Source of the DNA: JAXLYE01 sp046351595
Lineage (GTDB): Bacteria; Myxococcota_A; Polyangia; Palsa-1104; JAEUJZ01
Assembly: GCA_046351595.1 (NCBI GenBank)
Contig: JAXLYE010000010.1
Location: 1 to 64,000 of the forward strand
DNA: 64,000 nucleotides
Direction: 5' to 3'
The position numbers and the translations under genes are program-made. Shown here in pieces: positions 18,819 through 27,680 of the stretch (its first letter is position 1; the number at the start of each line of letters is the position of its first letter). The notes under the pieces were generated by a model. The model had not been told where the DNA came from and ran no database searches. It was given only the letters and a program-made list of their open reading frames with translations.

Positions 18819-18854
18819 TAATCACTCTTCGCTGACCCCAACAAGGAGGAAAAC

Positions 18855-19307
18855 ATGCAGAAGCTTAGAGGTCTTTTGATGGTGGCTGCTTCGTCGATGT
18901 TGCTGGCCCTGGCCGGAGCCTGCGGTGTCGAAGAAGCGCAGACGGCGCCGGAGGTCCAGGCTGCGGTCGCCGACGAGTCGCTCACGGTCAAGCGGGCCGT
19001 GGGCCCGAGAGATGAGGAGGCCTGCTCGCTGTGCGGGAACTGCGTCTGCTACGCCCGCAGCCGACAGCCGCGGCTTCCCTTCGGACTGATTACCTATACG
19101 GACAAGCTCCGGATCATCAACTCCAGCTCCGCGCAGGTCGGCTGCGTGGCCATCATGGATACCGGCTCGCGCGAGGGCCATGTGGCCTACGTCGAGTCGG
19201 TCGGCAGCCGCATCAAGATCAGTGAGGGGAACTACCCGCTCAACTCGTGCGGGTCCCGCACGGGCACGGAGAGCTCGCTGCGGATCAAGGGGTACTGGTG
19301 TCCGTGA
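18855..19307 (+). CDS. CHAP-like lipoprotein (putative peptidoglycan or peptide amidase)
   Basis: A 150-residue protein with a lipoprotein signal (MQKLRGLLMVAASSMLLA then LAGAC), so exported and lipid-anchored. The mature part resembles a compact CHAP/NlpC-type fold: NCVCYARSR supplies the putative nucleophile Cys, followed by VGCVAIM and GHVAYVESV with the catalytic His, and KISEGNYP. CHAP enzymes cleave peptidoglycan cross-links or related amides. Extra cysteines (CSLCGNCVC and two near the C-terminus) may form disulfides. A strong AAGGAGG site precedes the ATG, and a sigma54 promoter lies upstream. The next gene starts about 130 bp downstream on the same strand. Confidence 0.75.
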   Translation: MQKLRGLLMVAASSMLLALAGACGVEEAQTAPEVQAAVADESLTVKRAVGPRDEEACSLCGNCVCYARSRQPRLPFGLITYTDKLRIINSSSAQVGCVAIMDTGSREGHVAYVESVGSRIKISEGNYPLNSCGSRTGTESSLRIKGYWCP

Positions 19308-19434
19308 CAGCAAACTACCGCCCGCGATCCGGCAGGTAGCGGCAGGGACCGCGCCGTCGCTGCCGCTGCAAGCTCGGTGGCAGCGACGGCGGCCTGCGGC
19401 AGGAAAATGGGCGCTGGCAATTCCCGGGGGAACC

Positions 19435-21717
19435 ATGCTGCAAGCCAGGCTGGACGAAGGTGCAGACTGTGATCCATTTGGGCCGGTAGCCCCGGCCGCG
19501 GTACCACTGCCCGAGAAGGGGGAGCCCATTATAAGCCCGCTCGGGTGTTCGGATCCAATGGGCAACGCGCAGGAGGCGGCCTGCGTGCTGAGCCACTGGG
19601 TCGATGTGGATCCTTTTTGCCGCAAGCCGGACGGCGAAACAGGGGCGAAGAAAACGGAATCCGAGGGCCTGGAGGGAGAGAAGAACGCGCAGAAGGAGAG
19701 TGAGGCCGGCCCCGCCAAGCCCGATGTCCTGGACTTCACGAACCTGCAGTCGACACCGACCCAGACGGCTAACGACGACGCAGGCGGCGGCCAGACTTCG
19801 CTGTTCCCGGCGCCGAGAGCACCGCAGCCCTCCTACCTGGGGCCGGCGCCTAAGCCGCTGGAGAAGTCGGACAGCGAGTTCTCGGTGCTACCGATCCTGG
19901 CGGGCGAGCCGCGCACCGACAACGGGAGCGCTGAGCCCTGGGCGGTCGGGATGGGGACCTTGCGCGCTGGTTACGCGGCGCCGGACGGCGCCTTCAAGGC
20001 GAGGCTTGACGCAAGCCGCGACTTTGGCAGCAGGCAGCGCTCACTGGTCGGCGATCTCGAGCTCTCTGGAATGGCCGCGGACCCCAACGACGTGGCCCAA
20101 AAAGACCAGGGGTCTGCTGCGCTCACGAATACGGACGACGCGAGCAAGAAGAAGCCGCAGGATAGTTACAAGGTGCACTTGACCGCAGGAAGGATCTTCT
20201 ACGACGAGGGCAGCGGCGAGACGAAGATCGGTGGTGACGTAGCCGCCAGTCTGCGCGGAAACGAGTTCCTTCTTAACGGGAGCGCGATCCTGCCAGACAG
20301 CGTGGAGACTGGAGCAGCCGATCTCGCGAACGATTCGGCACCGGGCTCGGCCACTGGCCCGAACGTCTCTGGCAGCATGAGCTTCAAGTCGGGCGGGAAC
20401 AGCTTTGGCGTAGAAATGGGGCGGAATCGCGACAGGGACTCTTTTGGCCTGAAATTTGAGCCCGGTGGCAACTCGTTCAAGTTCCTCTCAGAGCGCAGCC
20501 CGCAGACACAAGGAGAGCTGCGGGCCGGGCTCGATTTCAGCCTTCCGGAGCTTGGAGGCAGTCCTCTAGATTTAGAGGGGAAGCTTGGAAGCACCTTCAA
20601 GGTTGGTGGCAAATATCGCATCCTTGGTACTCCCGAAAAGGCGAAGGCTACCGATGCCGCGGGAGGCGCCTCAAAGGCCGCTGAAACCGACGCTCCCGCT
20701 CCGGAATTGGGCCAAGTGCGCGCGAGTCTGGCAGGCTTTGATGACGGCATGATCTTTGGTCTGGGCGGGAAGGCTGCTCTGGGAAAGGACACAAGCGCCA
20801 GCAGCATCAGTGGGGACCTCAGCTACAATCTGGGAAAGGGGAGGCTTGGGAACTCCAGCCTGCTCGCAGAGTGGCCCAGCGGAATCACCGCGAGCCCAGA
20901 TCGATTCCAACTGAAGTACGATGCGGACACCGCCCTCGGAGACTCTCTGTCTGCAGAGTCCCGGCTCCGGCTGGGCGACGTACGGCTCAACGCGGATGGC
21001 CGATACAATCTGCGCTCCAATGAGGTAATGGGAGCCGGCCTCTCCGTCGGCTCTGCTCTCGGTCCGCCGACCGATATAGGGTGGCTGCTTGGCACCCGGT
21101 TTGATGGCACCGGCGAGCGCAATGATTTGTCGATTGCAGGAACGTTTCTGGGCAGCGAATTGTACGGCCAGGGCCGCGCGCAGATGGACCTGAACAGCGG
21201 CCAGATTACGAGCGTAGGATTAAGCGGAGGATACCTGCCCAAAGGAGGCGGGACGCTCCTCGGGGCGCGCGGCAGCCTTGCCTATGAGGCCGGGAAAGTC
21301 GGGACGCAGCCGCCTCCAGGACAACCCCGCGACGACGGCTCGGATGCGACCACGGATTCAGGGGCGGCCCCGACTCCCCCGGTCGGCCCCAGCTTGAGCG
21401 CGGGCGCCCTGGTCGATCTCAAGCTGACACAGGAGCAGGTGCTGCGTCTGAGCGGGAGTCTGAAGCTGGGCGCCGACGGACTGTCGGCCGCGGGAGTCTA
21501 CGCAACGCAGGGAATGAAGCTAAAGGACGGGATGATGCTCCTGACCGAGGCGGGCGTGCTGACCGAGCAGCAAGGGAACGAGCTGGTCACCGGGCTCTCG
21601 CTCGGCGTCGGCATCCAGATCGAGGAGCAGCCCGTCATCGTCCGCCTCCAGACCGTAGGCAACGAATCGCGCGTGGCCGTCGGGTTGCCGATCCCGCTTC
21701 CGATGCCGGGCAAGTAG
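19435..21717 (+). CDS. Large Gly/Ser-rich beta-repeat protein, function unknown
   Basis: About 760 residues, not recognised. A charged N-terminal part is followed by roughly 500 residues of alternating short hydrophobic and polar strands with regular Gly turns (for example GELRAGLDFSLPELGG, LEGKLGSTFKVGGKYRI, GDLSYNLGKGRLGN), suggesting a beta-barrel or beta-helix surface protein. The C-terminus VGLPIPLPMPGK recurs in the fragment at 17669. The ATG at 19435 is chosen because it follows a GGGGGA ribosome-binding site; the frame opens earlier, overlapping the CHAP gene. No signal peptide is obvious from this start, which is odd for a barrel. Its position after the CHAP lipoprotein suggests cotranscription and joint control. 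Confidence 0.7.
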   Translation: MLQARLDEGADCDPFGPVAPAAVPLPEKGEPIISPLGCSDPMGNAQEAACVLSHWVDVDPFCRKPDGETGAKKTESEGLEGEKNAQKESEAGPAKPDVLDFTNLQSTPTQTANDDAGGGQTSLFPAPRAPQPSYLGPAPKPLEKSDSEFSVLPILAGEPRTDNGSAEPWAVGMGTLRAGYAAPDGAFKARLDASRDFGSRQRSLVGDLELSGMAADPNDVAQKDQGSAALTNTDDASKKKPQDSYKVHLTAGRIFYDEGSGETKIGGDVAASLRGNEFLLNGSAILPDSVETGAADLANDSAPGSATGPNVSGSMSFKSGGNSFGVEMGRNRDRDSFGLKFEPGGNSFKFLSERSPQTQGELRAGLDFSLPELGGSPLDLEGKLGSTFKVGGKYRILGTPEKAKATDAAGGASKAAETDAPAPELGQVRASLAGFDDGMIFGLGGKAALGKDTSASSISGDLSYNLGKGRLGNSSLLAEWPSGITASPDRFQLKYDADTALGDSLSAESRLRLGDVRLNADGRYNLRSNEVMGAGLSVGSALGPPTDIGWLLGTRFDGTGERNDLSIAGTFLGSELYGQGRAQMDLNSGQITSVGLSGGYLPKGGGTLLGARGSLAYEAGKVGTQPPPGQPRDDGSDATTDSGAAPTPPVGPSLSAGALVDLKLTQEQVLRLSGSLKLGADGLSAAGVYATQGMKLKDGMMLLTEAGVLTEQQGNELVTGLSLGVGIQIEEQPVIVRLQTVGNESRVAVGLPIPLPMPGK

Positions 21718-21916
21718 CGCTGCTTGCGCGCTGGGCAGTCCTCACGTGCATCGAGCGCCCATCCCGGACCCGCCGTGCGCAGCGCTCCTTTGGCGAAGTG
21801 GCAGCCGCCGCGCGGCTGCTGGAATGGTTGGCTCGTGGGTGGGCCGGTCCTCGCGGACGGCCCGGAGCAGGCTCTGATAGGGAGCCCTTTTGTCCTTTGC
21901 ACTGAAAGGAGAGAAC

Positions 21917-22630
21917 ATGGTGAAAATGATGGCCGTAATTGGCACCCTCGTCTTGTTGTCCGGCTGCGGTCCTGTTGACCTCCCCGCGGTTGCCTCACAC
22001 GGCCACGCGCTGGCCGATTCAGAACCACTGGAGCGGATCGCCCCGCAGGTCTACAGACGATCTGAAGGAACGGACGGATTCAGCCTCTTTGCCCACGGTA
22101 AGGCTGGGGCCGAGTGGGTCCTATCCAGCGGGTTCGGCGCGCGCCTGCCGCAGCAGCGCGCCGCTGCGGAGCGCTTTCTCAGCGTCCTGGCTGCGGACTC
22201 CGAAGCCACACAGCGAGCTGTCCAGGGCGACAAGCCAGAGGCCGCTCGCCTTGTGATTCCGACCATCAACAGTTCGTGTATCGAAGGGATCCTAGCCGTA
22301 GAGGCGCTGGGCCTCTGGGACAACGCTCCAGACTTTCCGCTGACCGGCACGGCAACCATCACCGTGGATGGCTCGCCTCCTGTGTTCAACTTCGGGTCCG
22401 GACAGACCAGTACCGTGGTCGCCAAGGCAACGGCGGCCCCGGCGTGCGGAGCGGCGGCGACGGCCTCTGCCCAGGTGGTCATTAGCGGCACGGGACCCCG
22501 CTCAAACGGCGTCGTCGACTACGTGTTTGCCTTCACTAACCGGACAGGAATCCTATGCCCGGGAGCATGCAAGGCGAAGGACAACTGCAACGGCGACGAG
22601 CAGGAGGCCAAGTGGTCCATCTGTAACTAA
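21917..22630 (+). CDS. Lipoprotein of unknown function
   Basis: A 237-residue lipoprotein: short N-terminus MVKMMAVIGTLVLLSGC with a clear LSGC lipobox, so lipid-anchored after export. An AAAGGAGAG ribosome-binding site precedes the ATG. The mature part has a helical region (LPQQRAAAERFLSVL) and then a beta-rich C-terminal domain (GTATITVDGSPPVF, VVDYVFAFTNRTG) with several cysteines near the end (ILCPGACKAKDNC). No family is recognised. It is the third exported protein in a row on the plus strand after the sigma54 promoter, about 200 bp downstream of the beta-repeat gene. Confidence 0.75.
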   Translation: MVKMMAVIGTLVLLSGCGPVDLPAVASHGHALADSEPLERIAPQVYRRSEGTDGFSLFAHGKAGAEWVLSSGFGARLPQQRAAAERFLSVLAADSEATQRAVQGDKPEAARLVIPTINSSCIEGILAVEALGLWDNAPDFPLTGTATITVDGSPPVFNFGSGQTSTVVAKATAAPACGAAATASAQVVISGTGPRSNGVVDYVFAFTNRTGILCPGACKAKDNCNGDEQEAKWSICN

Positions 22631-23894
22631 AACGCGACCCAGCTCAGACCTGATGTTATGCGTGGGTGGGTAATCACGCGCTCGTTGACGACCTGACTGT
22701 TCGCCGTTTCTAGCTGCTCCGTCGGCTACGGAGCGACCCAGCGTTCCACGTGCCGCACTGCGCAGCCTCCCTACATTCTCAACAGCGGCCGTGCGAAGGT
22801 CGCCCTATGTGGCGCACCATGCGATCATCCAAGCCCTCCTCGCTCCAGCGAGTACTTAGGACCAGGCGCCAGCGGTGTACCGTCCCAACGTAGTCCTGGC
22901 GGGGCTGGGCCTGCACGTCATCAGCTTGGGGACCAGCTGACCGTGGACCGCTTCCTGAACCTCCAGGCCATCGCCGGACTGTACGCGCCGTGGCTGATCA
23001 AAGGCAATGTAGGCGGGCGGGCTGGAGAGGCGCAGCCGCCGCAGCGCGGCGTCCAGGACGTAGTGCTGCGGCGGTGCGAACTTCCTCCATCCGCTGGGGC
23101 GTGCGCCCGGCGGGCTGTGGTTGTCCCCTTGCGCAGCTGGGCCTGGTTAGCGGCCACCGCGAGCCCGAGACGGACCAGCGCTCGACCTTCGCCGTGGGTC
23201 TGAGCCTCGATTGGGCTGGCTGATCTCGTTGGGAGCCGGAGCCGAGTTCCACCGGGCCGTGTTCCAGGACCGGCTGACTGGACCGGCTCGACTGAGGCAC
23301 CGGCGGCGATCACCGCGGCGTCCGACGGCCGATCTTAACACCGGTATCGCGCTCTGAGCGGCGGCCCTGCAGGACTGTCGCCGGGCCCGCAGGCAGATCA
23401 CTCGCTGGCACCTCAGGCTGAGGCGCAATCGGCCTGGCTCGCAGACGCGCTCGGAGAAAGCCAGAGTTTCCTTATTCCCAATCCGCCCAGCCAGGAGGCC
23501 CGGGGTCCATGTGGCTGTCGTTGCGACCGCGACCAAGACGGTTTTCGGGAATCTGGCGGGGCCGCGGAACGACTGAATCCGTCCGCACTCCGAGCGCTGT
23601 GACGAGAAGCGCTGCTTTCTTGCTACATCCTCAATCAGCGTGCCTCATCGGAGGTGAAGGAAGGATCTCCTTACCTCTTGTTTGGTGGGGGTGAAGTCGT
23701 GAGCGCGCCCCGCTGGCCCGTTGACCCCGTCGTGGCAATCCGGATCTGGACCCTGATTTTCGTCGCCACCGCCGGCTTGATCACTGCCTCGGCGGCCAGC
23801 TCCTCCTGGAGCGGGCGCATGCCCGCCATCTGGCCCGCTCCCGCATCGCCGTCGAGCAGCTTCGGTAGCCGCCCTTGGCGGGCGCTCTGACCGA
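22631..23894. other. Gene-poor stretch with possible decayed coding remnants
   Basis: About 1.26 kb without a convincing gene. Short frames near 22943-23230 read like broken pieces of a membrane or barrel protein (for example VSGHREPETDQRSTFAVGLSLDWAG), but frames shift repeatedly and no start or domain supports a functional product. No terminator with a T-run was seen. Confidence 0.5.
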
Positions 23895-24179
23895 CTAAGG
23901 AATCGGGCAGGCCTTCGGGAAGGGCTTGATCGTACCGTCCGGGTTGTAATGCGGGCGGCAATCTGGGGTCGGAGGAGGCGCAGGAGGAGGCGGTGGTCCC
24001 GGCGGAGGGCCACAGGGGTCCGGAGGAAGAGGACACGCCGGCGGGAACGGCTTGGCAGTATTCCGGTCACCGATCAGAAGAGGCTTGGCCTGCGCCGTGA
24101 CCGGCTCATCAAGCTCACCTCCACACGAGGCCACGCATACGGCCAAGGAAACGACGGCCATCGAAGTCTTTGAGGTCAT
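23895..24179 (-). CDS. Small proline-rich lipoprotein
   Basis: A 94-residue peptide with a lipoprotein signal (MTSKTSMAVVSLAVCVASC, lipobox VASC). The mature part is short and Pro-rich, with a central run of Pro/Gly and several Cys, and ends KPFPKACPIP; an internal KPFPPACP is a near repeat of that tail. No enzymatic domain is visible, so it is likely a structural or spacer lipoprotein. It stands alone on the minus strand between two non-coding regions. Confidence 0.6.
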   Translation of the reverse strand: MTSKTSMAVVSLAVCVASCGGELDEPVTAQAKPLLIGDRNTAKPFPPACPLPPDPCGPPPGPPPPPAPPPTPDCRPHYNPDGTIKPFPKACPIP

Positions 24180-24430
24180 CTCGGCTCCTGTCCTTGTCTC
24201 GGGTTACCCCCGCTCCAACGAGGCGTACGCCGTGAAGTGGCGGGGGTCAAGCGCAGACCTGTTCGATGTGTGCGTCACCTCGGCATCTCCTTGTGCGTCT
24301 CGAATAGGAACATCGTCAGCGCCGCGGCTCCTCGCCTACGAGCACCAGCGGAGCGGCCCCCTCGATGCCGGGATAGCAGACGAACCCTGAGCCGACGCCC
24401 ATCGTTGGCTCAGGGGCCTCGTTGTCGTAG

Positions 24431-24718
24431 ATGATCCCCCACCCAATGGTGCGGAGCCAGCACCCTCCCTCGTTCCCTCACGTCACAGCCACGCTCACCA
24501 AAACCGCCTTGACCCCAGGCGCACCCGCGTCGTACCCAAGCTGTTCGAACGGACGGGAAGCCATCGTTAATGTGAAGATCTTCGTCGGCGCCGGCATCCC
24601 CGCCGAACTGATCACCACCGCGGCCGGCGATCCGGCCGCGAAGCGCGGCGCCGGGGATCCGCCGGTCGACGTCACGATCACGCGCGCGAAGGGGCGCAAG
24701 AGGAAGGTAGCCAAATGA
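24431..24718 (+). CDS. Uncharacterised ORF overlapping the PPC-domain fragment
   Basis: A 95-codon open frame whose stop overlaps the next ATG (ATGA at 24715-24718), which argues that at least its 3' part was translated together with the following gene. The C-terminal half (IVNVKIFVGAGIPAELITTAAGD and a basic KGRKRKVAK tail) looks protein-like, while the N-terminal third has poor codon character. No family recognised; it may be the end of a truncated gene. Confidence 0.35.
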   Translation: MIPHPMVRSQHPPSFPHVTATLTKTALTPGAPASYPSCSNGREAIVNVKIFVGAGIPAELITTAAGDPAAKRGAGDPPVDVTITRAKGRKRKVAK

Positions 24719-25035
24719 ACGTGCGCGAAGCAAACCGGACCCGCCACCTCGTGATCCGCCTGGATCGCGGCGAAGAGCTACCCGACACGCTGGTGCGCGC
24801 GCTCGGCGAAGCGGAGGCGCGCTCGTGCTGGATCACGGGCGTCGGCGCCGTGGAGGCCGCCGAGGTCGCGCTCTACGATCAGCGCGAGCGCGCCTACACC
24901 AAGACGCGGCGCCTCGACCGGCCCGCGGATGTGATCTCGCTCTCCGGCAACGCCGCGCTCATCGACGGCGCGGCCAACGTGCGGTTCTCGGCCACGCTGG
25001 CGCGCGAGACCGACACCGGCCTCGGCTTCGGCGCT
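24715..25035 (+). pseudogene. PPC/DUF296-domain gene truncated by fusion to an SDR fragment
   Basis: Codons from the ATG at 24715 read as the first ~105 residues of a PPC (DUF296) domain: RLDRGEELPDTLVRALGEA, WITGVGAVEAAEVALYD, ISLSGNAALIDGAANVRFSA. In bacteria these small trimeric domains are of unknown role. At about 25035, just where GLGFGG would continue, the sequence switches to DNA matching the interior of the SDR gene at 32736, in another frame. The last strands of the domain are lost. Confidence 0.65.
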
Positions 25036-25408
25036 CGCGGGGCACGAGGTATGCGTGCACGCGGCGCTGATCTGGGGCGAGCCGGGCAGCGAGCTCGAGC
25101 TGCGCGACACTGCGGTGGCAGCAAAGCTGTTCGAGGCGGCGGGGCAGGCGGTCGTGGGCCGGTGCCTGTTCATCTCGTCGGTGGCGGTGCACCATCCGTT
25201 CACCGCCGAGATACGCGAGGAGGACCGCCTGTCGAGCACCGATCTCTACGGCGCCACCAAGGCCGCCGGTGAGCTGTTCCTGCGGGCGGCGTGCGCCGAG
25301 CACGGGATGACGGGGGGGATCCATCCGGGTCCGCCGGCGTCCCCCCCCCTCGGCCGGCCCGCGGACGCCCGAGACGCCCTGGTGGCCCACATCCGGCAGC
25401 TCACGTAG
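25036..25408 (+). pseudogene. Internal and C-terminal remnant of an SDR gene paralogous to 32736
   Basis: The frame beginning HEVCVHAALIWGEPGSELELR matches residues ~68 onward of the SDR at 32736-33641 almost residue for residue through YGATKAAGELFLRAACAE. It then skips about 100 residues and rejoins the C-terminal end (GRPADARDALVAHI). The Rossmann GxxGxxG start and the middle are missing, so the product cannot bind NAD(P). Near-identity to the intact copy 8 kb away implies a recent duplication followed by deletion. Confidence 0.8.
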
Positions 25409-25422
25409 CAATCGTGAACCGT

Positions 25423-26637
25423 TCACATATCCGGGGATCCGTCGGCTTCCAGCAGCCGAACCTCGGTCAGCCATCTCACGAGCGCGTACGGATCACCCCG
25501 CAGCGTGAAGCGCTCCCCTGCACGGACGCGCGCGCAGAGGGCCTTCGCTTCAGGTGAATCGCGCTCCTCGACGTGCAGGTACCGCCCATTCGCAGCGATG
25601 AGCACTCCGCCGCCCGGGGCTTCGTGCTCGATGAGCAGCGCGTCCTCGGCGACGACGAATGTGGCCTCGGGGTCGGCCGTGAACGCGCATCGCGGGGGTG
25701 GCGGGAGCCCCGCATTCGAAAGCGATGCCAGCCACCGCCCGAGCAGCGTTCGCTTCGCTGCGTTGCTGGCCGCGGCCTCACGAAGGTCCGCGCAGGTCGT
25801 TTCGACATAGGCCGCGACGTCGCGGAGCGCGAGCCCCGGCGGTGGCTGTTTCGAGATCGAAGGCAGGAGCAGCGCCCTCAGGTCATCATCGAACATCGGA
25901 CCGGCGCGCGACATGTAGGCGCCGAGGCTCACGGACGCTTGCAGTCCGCGCTCGCCGCTGTTGACGCCGACATGCCAGTAGTCGCGCGGCCAATACATGA
26001 CGTCGGCGGGCGTGCACGTGAGATCGATGGCATCGCGAGCGAAGGGGGCGGTGTCGTTGAGGACATCTTCCCCGAGGATCGTCGGCACGATCGGAATCTC
26101 GTGTTTGAAGAAATAGCTCCGCGGCCACAGCAGCATTTGCTTCGCGCGTTCGATGCTGAAGACGAAGACGTCGGCTTCGTCGCTGTGGATGCCGAAGGGC
26201 GTCTCCTCGTACGTGCCGAGGAAGAGCCCGCATTCCGAGACCCCGCGCGGATGGCCCACGGCGCCGTAGAGCGCGCGAAGGAACGAGCGCGCGCGTCGCC
26301 AGAGGACCGTGCTGTGCGACGTCGCCTGGTTGAGGATGATGCCGAACGGTCTCCCGTCGATCGCCCGCGTGACACGCTCGACGTACGCAGCGAGCGAGCC
26401 ATCGTCACGCAGCGGTAGAAAGGGAGCACGGCGCGGGCCGTTGACCTCCGCCCCGTCCACATAACAGCGGATCACGAGCGGATGCCCGGCACGTGCTTGC
26501 GTACCGATGTGGTGCAGCAGATCGAACAGCTCATCGGGATCGAGGAGCGGTCGAGACAGGACAGAATGCAACACGACCGGTCGCTGCTGCCAGTCCTGTT
26601 CGATGAATCTTGCCCACTCGGTGTCAGGCATGCTCAT
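25423..26637 (-). CDS. JmjC/cupin-type 2-oxoglutarate oxygenase
   Basis: About 404 residues from the chosen start. The double-stranded beta-helix core shows the metal triad: HxD in GIHSDEADVFVF and a distal His in DYWHVGVNSG, with strands such as KQMLLWPRSYFF and CTPADVMYWPRDYWH between. This is the pattern of Fe(II)/2-oxoglutarate hydroxylases of the JmjC/ROXA group, and a winged-helix-like C-terminus follows. The ATG at 26637 is the most plausible start; the frame is open to 26787 without a good ribosome-binding site. Convergent with the SDR remnant and probably part of the biosynthetic region extending to 36 kb, as a hydroxylase of an amino acid or peptide. Confidence 0.82.
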   Translation of the reverse strand: MSMPDTEWARFIEQDWQQRPVVLHSVLSRPLLDPDELFDLLHHIGTQARAGHPLVIRCYVDGAEVNGPRRAPFLPLRDDGSLAAYVERVTRAIDGRPFGIILNQATSHSTVLWRRARSFLRALYGAVGHPRGVSECGLFLGTYEETPFGIHSDEADVFVFSIERAKQMLLWPRSYFFKHEIPIVPTILGEDVLNDTAPFARDAIDLTCTPADVMYWPRDYWHVGVNSGERGLQASVSLGAYMSRAGPMFDDDLRALLLPSISKQPPPGLALRDVAAYVETTCADLREAAASNAAKRTLLGRWLASLSNAGLPPPPRCAFTADPEATFVVAEDALLIEHEAPGGGVLIAANGRYLHVEERDSPEAKALCARVRAGERFTLRGDPYALVRWLTEVRLLEADGSPDM

Positions 26638-27091
26638 CGTTTCGGAAAGTAATCCTGGCATCAACCCGACCGCCGAGCATTCCACGTGGCGCAGTGGAGG
26701 CCAGGCGATTTCAGCGCGAGTCTCCCGGGCGGTCAAGTCCATAAACCGCCGAGCGTCCACGTCCGAAGGGCGAAAAGGCCACCGCACTCGCGGTAGAGCG
26801 AGGTGTTTGCGCCGAACGACCGCGAGGGCGCCGGGTTCGGATCGACACGTCGAGTCGTCAGCCGGACGTGACCCGCATCAAGCGCACGTCGCCGCGGAAC
26901 GGCTCGGTCGGCCGCGAATAGGAGAGCACGACCAGGTGGCCGCCCTGCTGTTGTCCCTCGCGCTCTTTGAACGCGTTGGATCCACGCCGCTTCACGAGGA
27001 CGAGGCTGCGCAGTACCCGTGGATCTCGGATTGTGGCGACGTTGAAACAGTCCGGGAGGTGGCACAGTGCGGGAAGGGTCGCGTGGGCTGA
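26638..27091. other. Interval without a recognisable gene
   Basis: About 450 bp upstream of the oxygenase gene. Open frames here are GC-driven shadows with no domain. It probably contains the oxygenase promoter and the 3' remains of the transposition module that ends at 27092. Confidence 0.5.
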
Positions 27092-27358
27092 TCAGAACGG
27101 GATGTCGTCCGCGGCGTCGTTCGCGGGGCCGGCGACGCGGAGCTCGAGCGCGTCGTAGCGGGCGATCTCGCCGAGCAGGGCGTTGCCGAGGGCGACGATC
27201 GCGCGGGCGTTGCGGAGGTCCGGCGCTGGGCGGATGCGGGGCACGTCGTTGGGCAGGAGCAGATCGGGGTGTCGCGCGATGAGGAGCTGGATCGCGAGGG
27301 CGAGCGCGGCCTCGAGCAGCGCGGTGGGGCTCGGCGAGCGCAGAGGTGGTTGAGCCAT
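27092..27358 (-). CDS. Small accessory protein of a decayed transposition module
   Basis: An 88-residue frame starting ATG at 27358 that overlaps the stop of the preceding ATPase-like fragment (TGATG). It is Ala/Leu-rich and helical (LLEAALALAIQLLIARHPDLLL, then NARAIVALGNALLGEIARYDAL) and ends ADDIPF. The tight coupling suggests it was the last gene of a transposase-ATPase-accessory operon. Function unknown. Confidence 0.5.
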   Translation of the reverse strand: MAQPPLRSPSPTALLEAALALAIQLLIARHPDLLLPNDVPRIRPAPDLRNARAIVALGNALLGEIARYDALELRVAGPANDAADDIPF

Positions 27359-27360
27359 CA

Positions 27361-27584
27361 CGACGCATCCACGAGGGCGGCTTGCACGTGCTCGGGAGAG
27401 ACGAGCTCGGCCTTGGCGAGCGCGGCGGCGAGCAGGGCGTGATGACCGTAGAGGCCGACCTTGCGTGGCAGTCCCTGCGAGGCCTGGTATCCAGGCCTTT
27501 GTGCGGCGCTTGGTGGTATTCGCCTTCGACCCAGGTACAGAGTCGGCGGTTGAGGGCATGAGCGAGGCGCGGTCGGCGTCGCAT
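27361..27584 (-). pseudogene. Chimeric remnant: transposase C-terminus joined to ExeA/TniB-like ATPase C-terminus
   Basis: On the minus strand, 27584-27484 encodes LNRRLCTWVEGEYHQAPHKG, typical of the end of a DDE (rve) transposase catalytic domain. From about 27483 to 27361, in a different frame, the sequence reads SQGLPRKVGLYGHHALLAAA then VSPEHVQAALVDAS, the C-terminus of ExeA/TniB-like AAA ATPases that accompany such transposases. Deletion of the intervening DNA fused the two. Neither fragment has a complete active site. Confidence 0.65.
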
Positions 27585-27680
27585 CGCGGACTACGCAGCG
27601 ATCCTCGGGACCGCGCGCATTGTCGAGAGCACGCGCTTCGTGTGGTCTCCGCGCCGCAGAGATGTGGCAGGATACGGGGC

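Larger units (their letters stand above)
17873..18854. other. Non-coding stretch with operators and a sigma54 promoter
   Basis: No convincing gene is visible in this ~980-bp interval; open frames here lack start sites and recognisable domains. It holds a CCTGCA-N5-TGCAGG site (17961), a GTCTGCA-N5-TGCAGAC site (18698) and a -24/-12 promoter (18803), all described separately. It probably contains decayed remains of the fragment at 17669. Confidence 0.6.

Noticed and set aside
25413..25425. GTGAAC-C-GTTCAC palindrome as an operator related to the 46274 site
   Set aside because: Different spacer length and it overlaps the 3' end of the oxygenase gene; probably chance.
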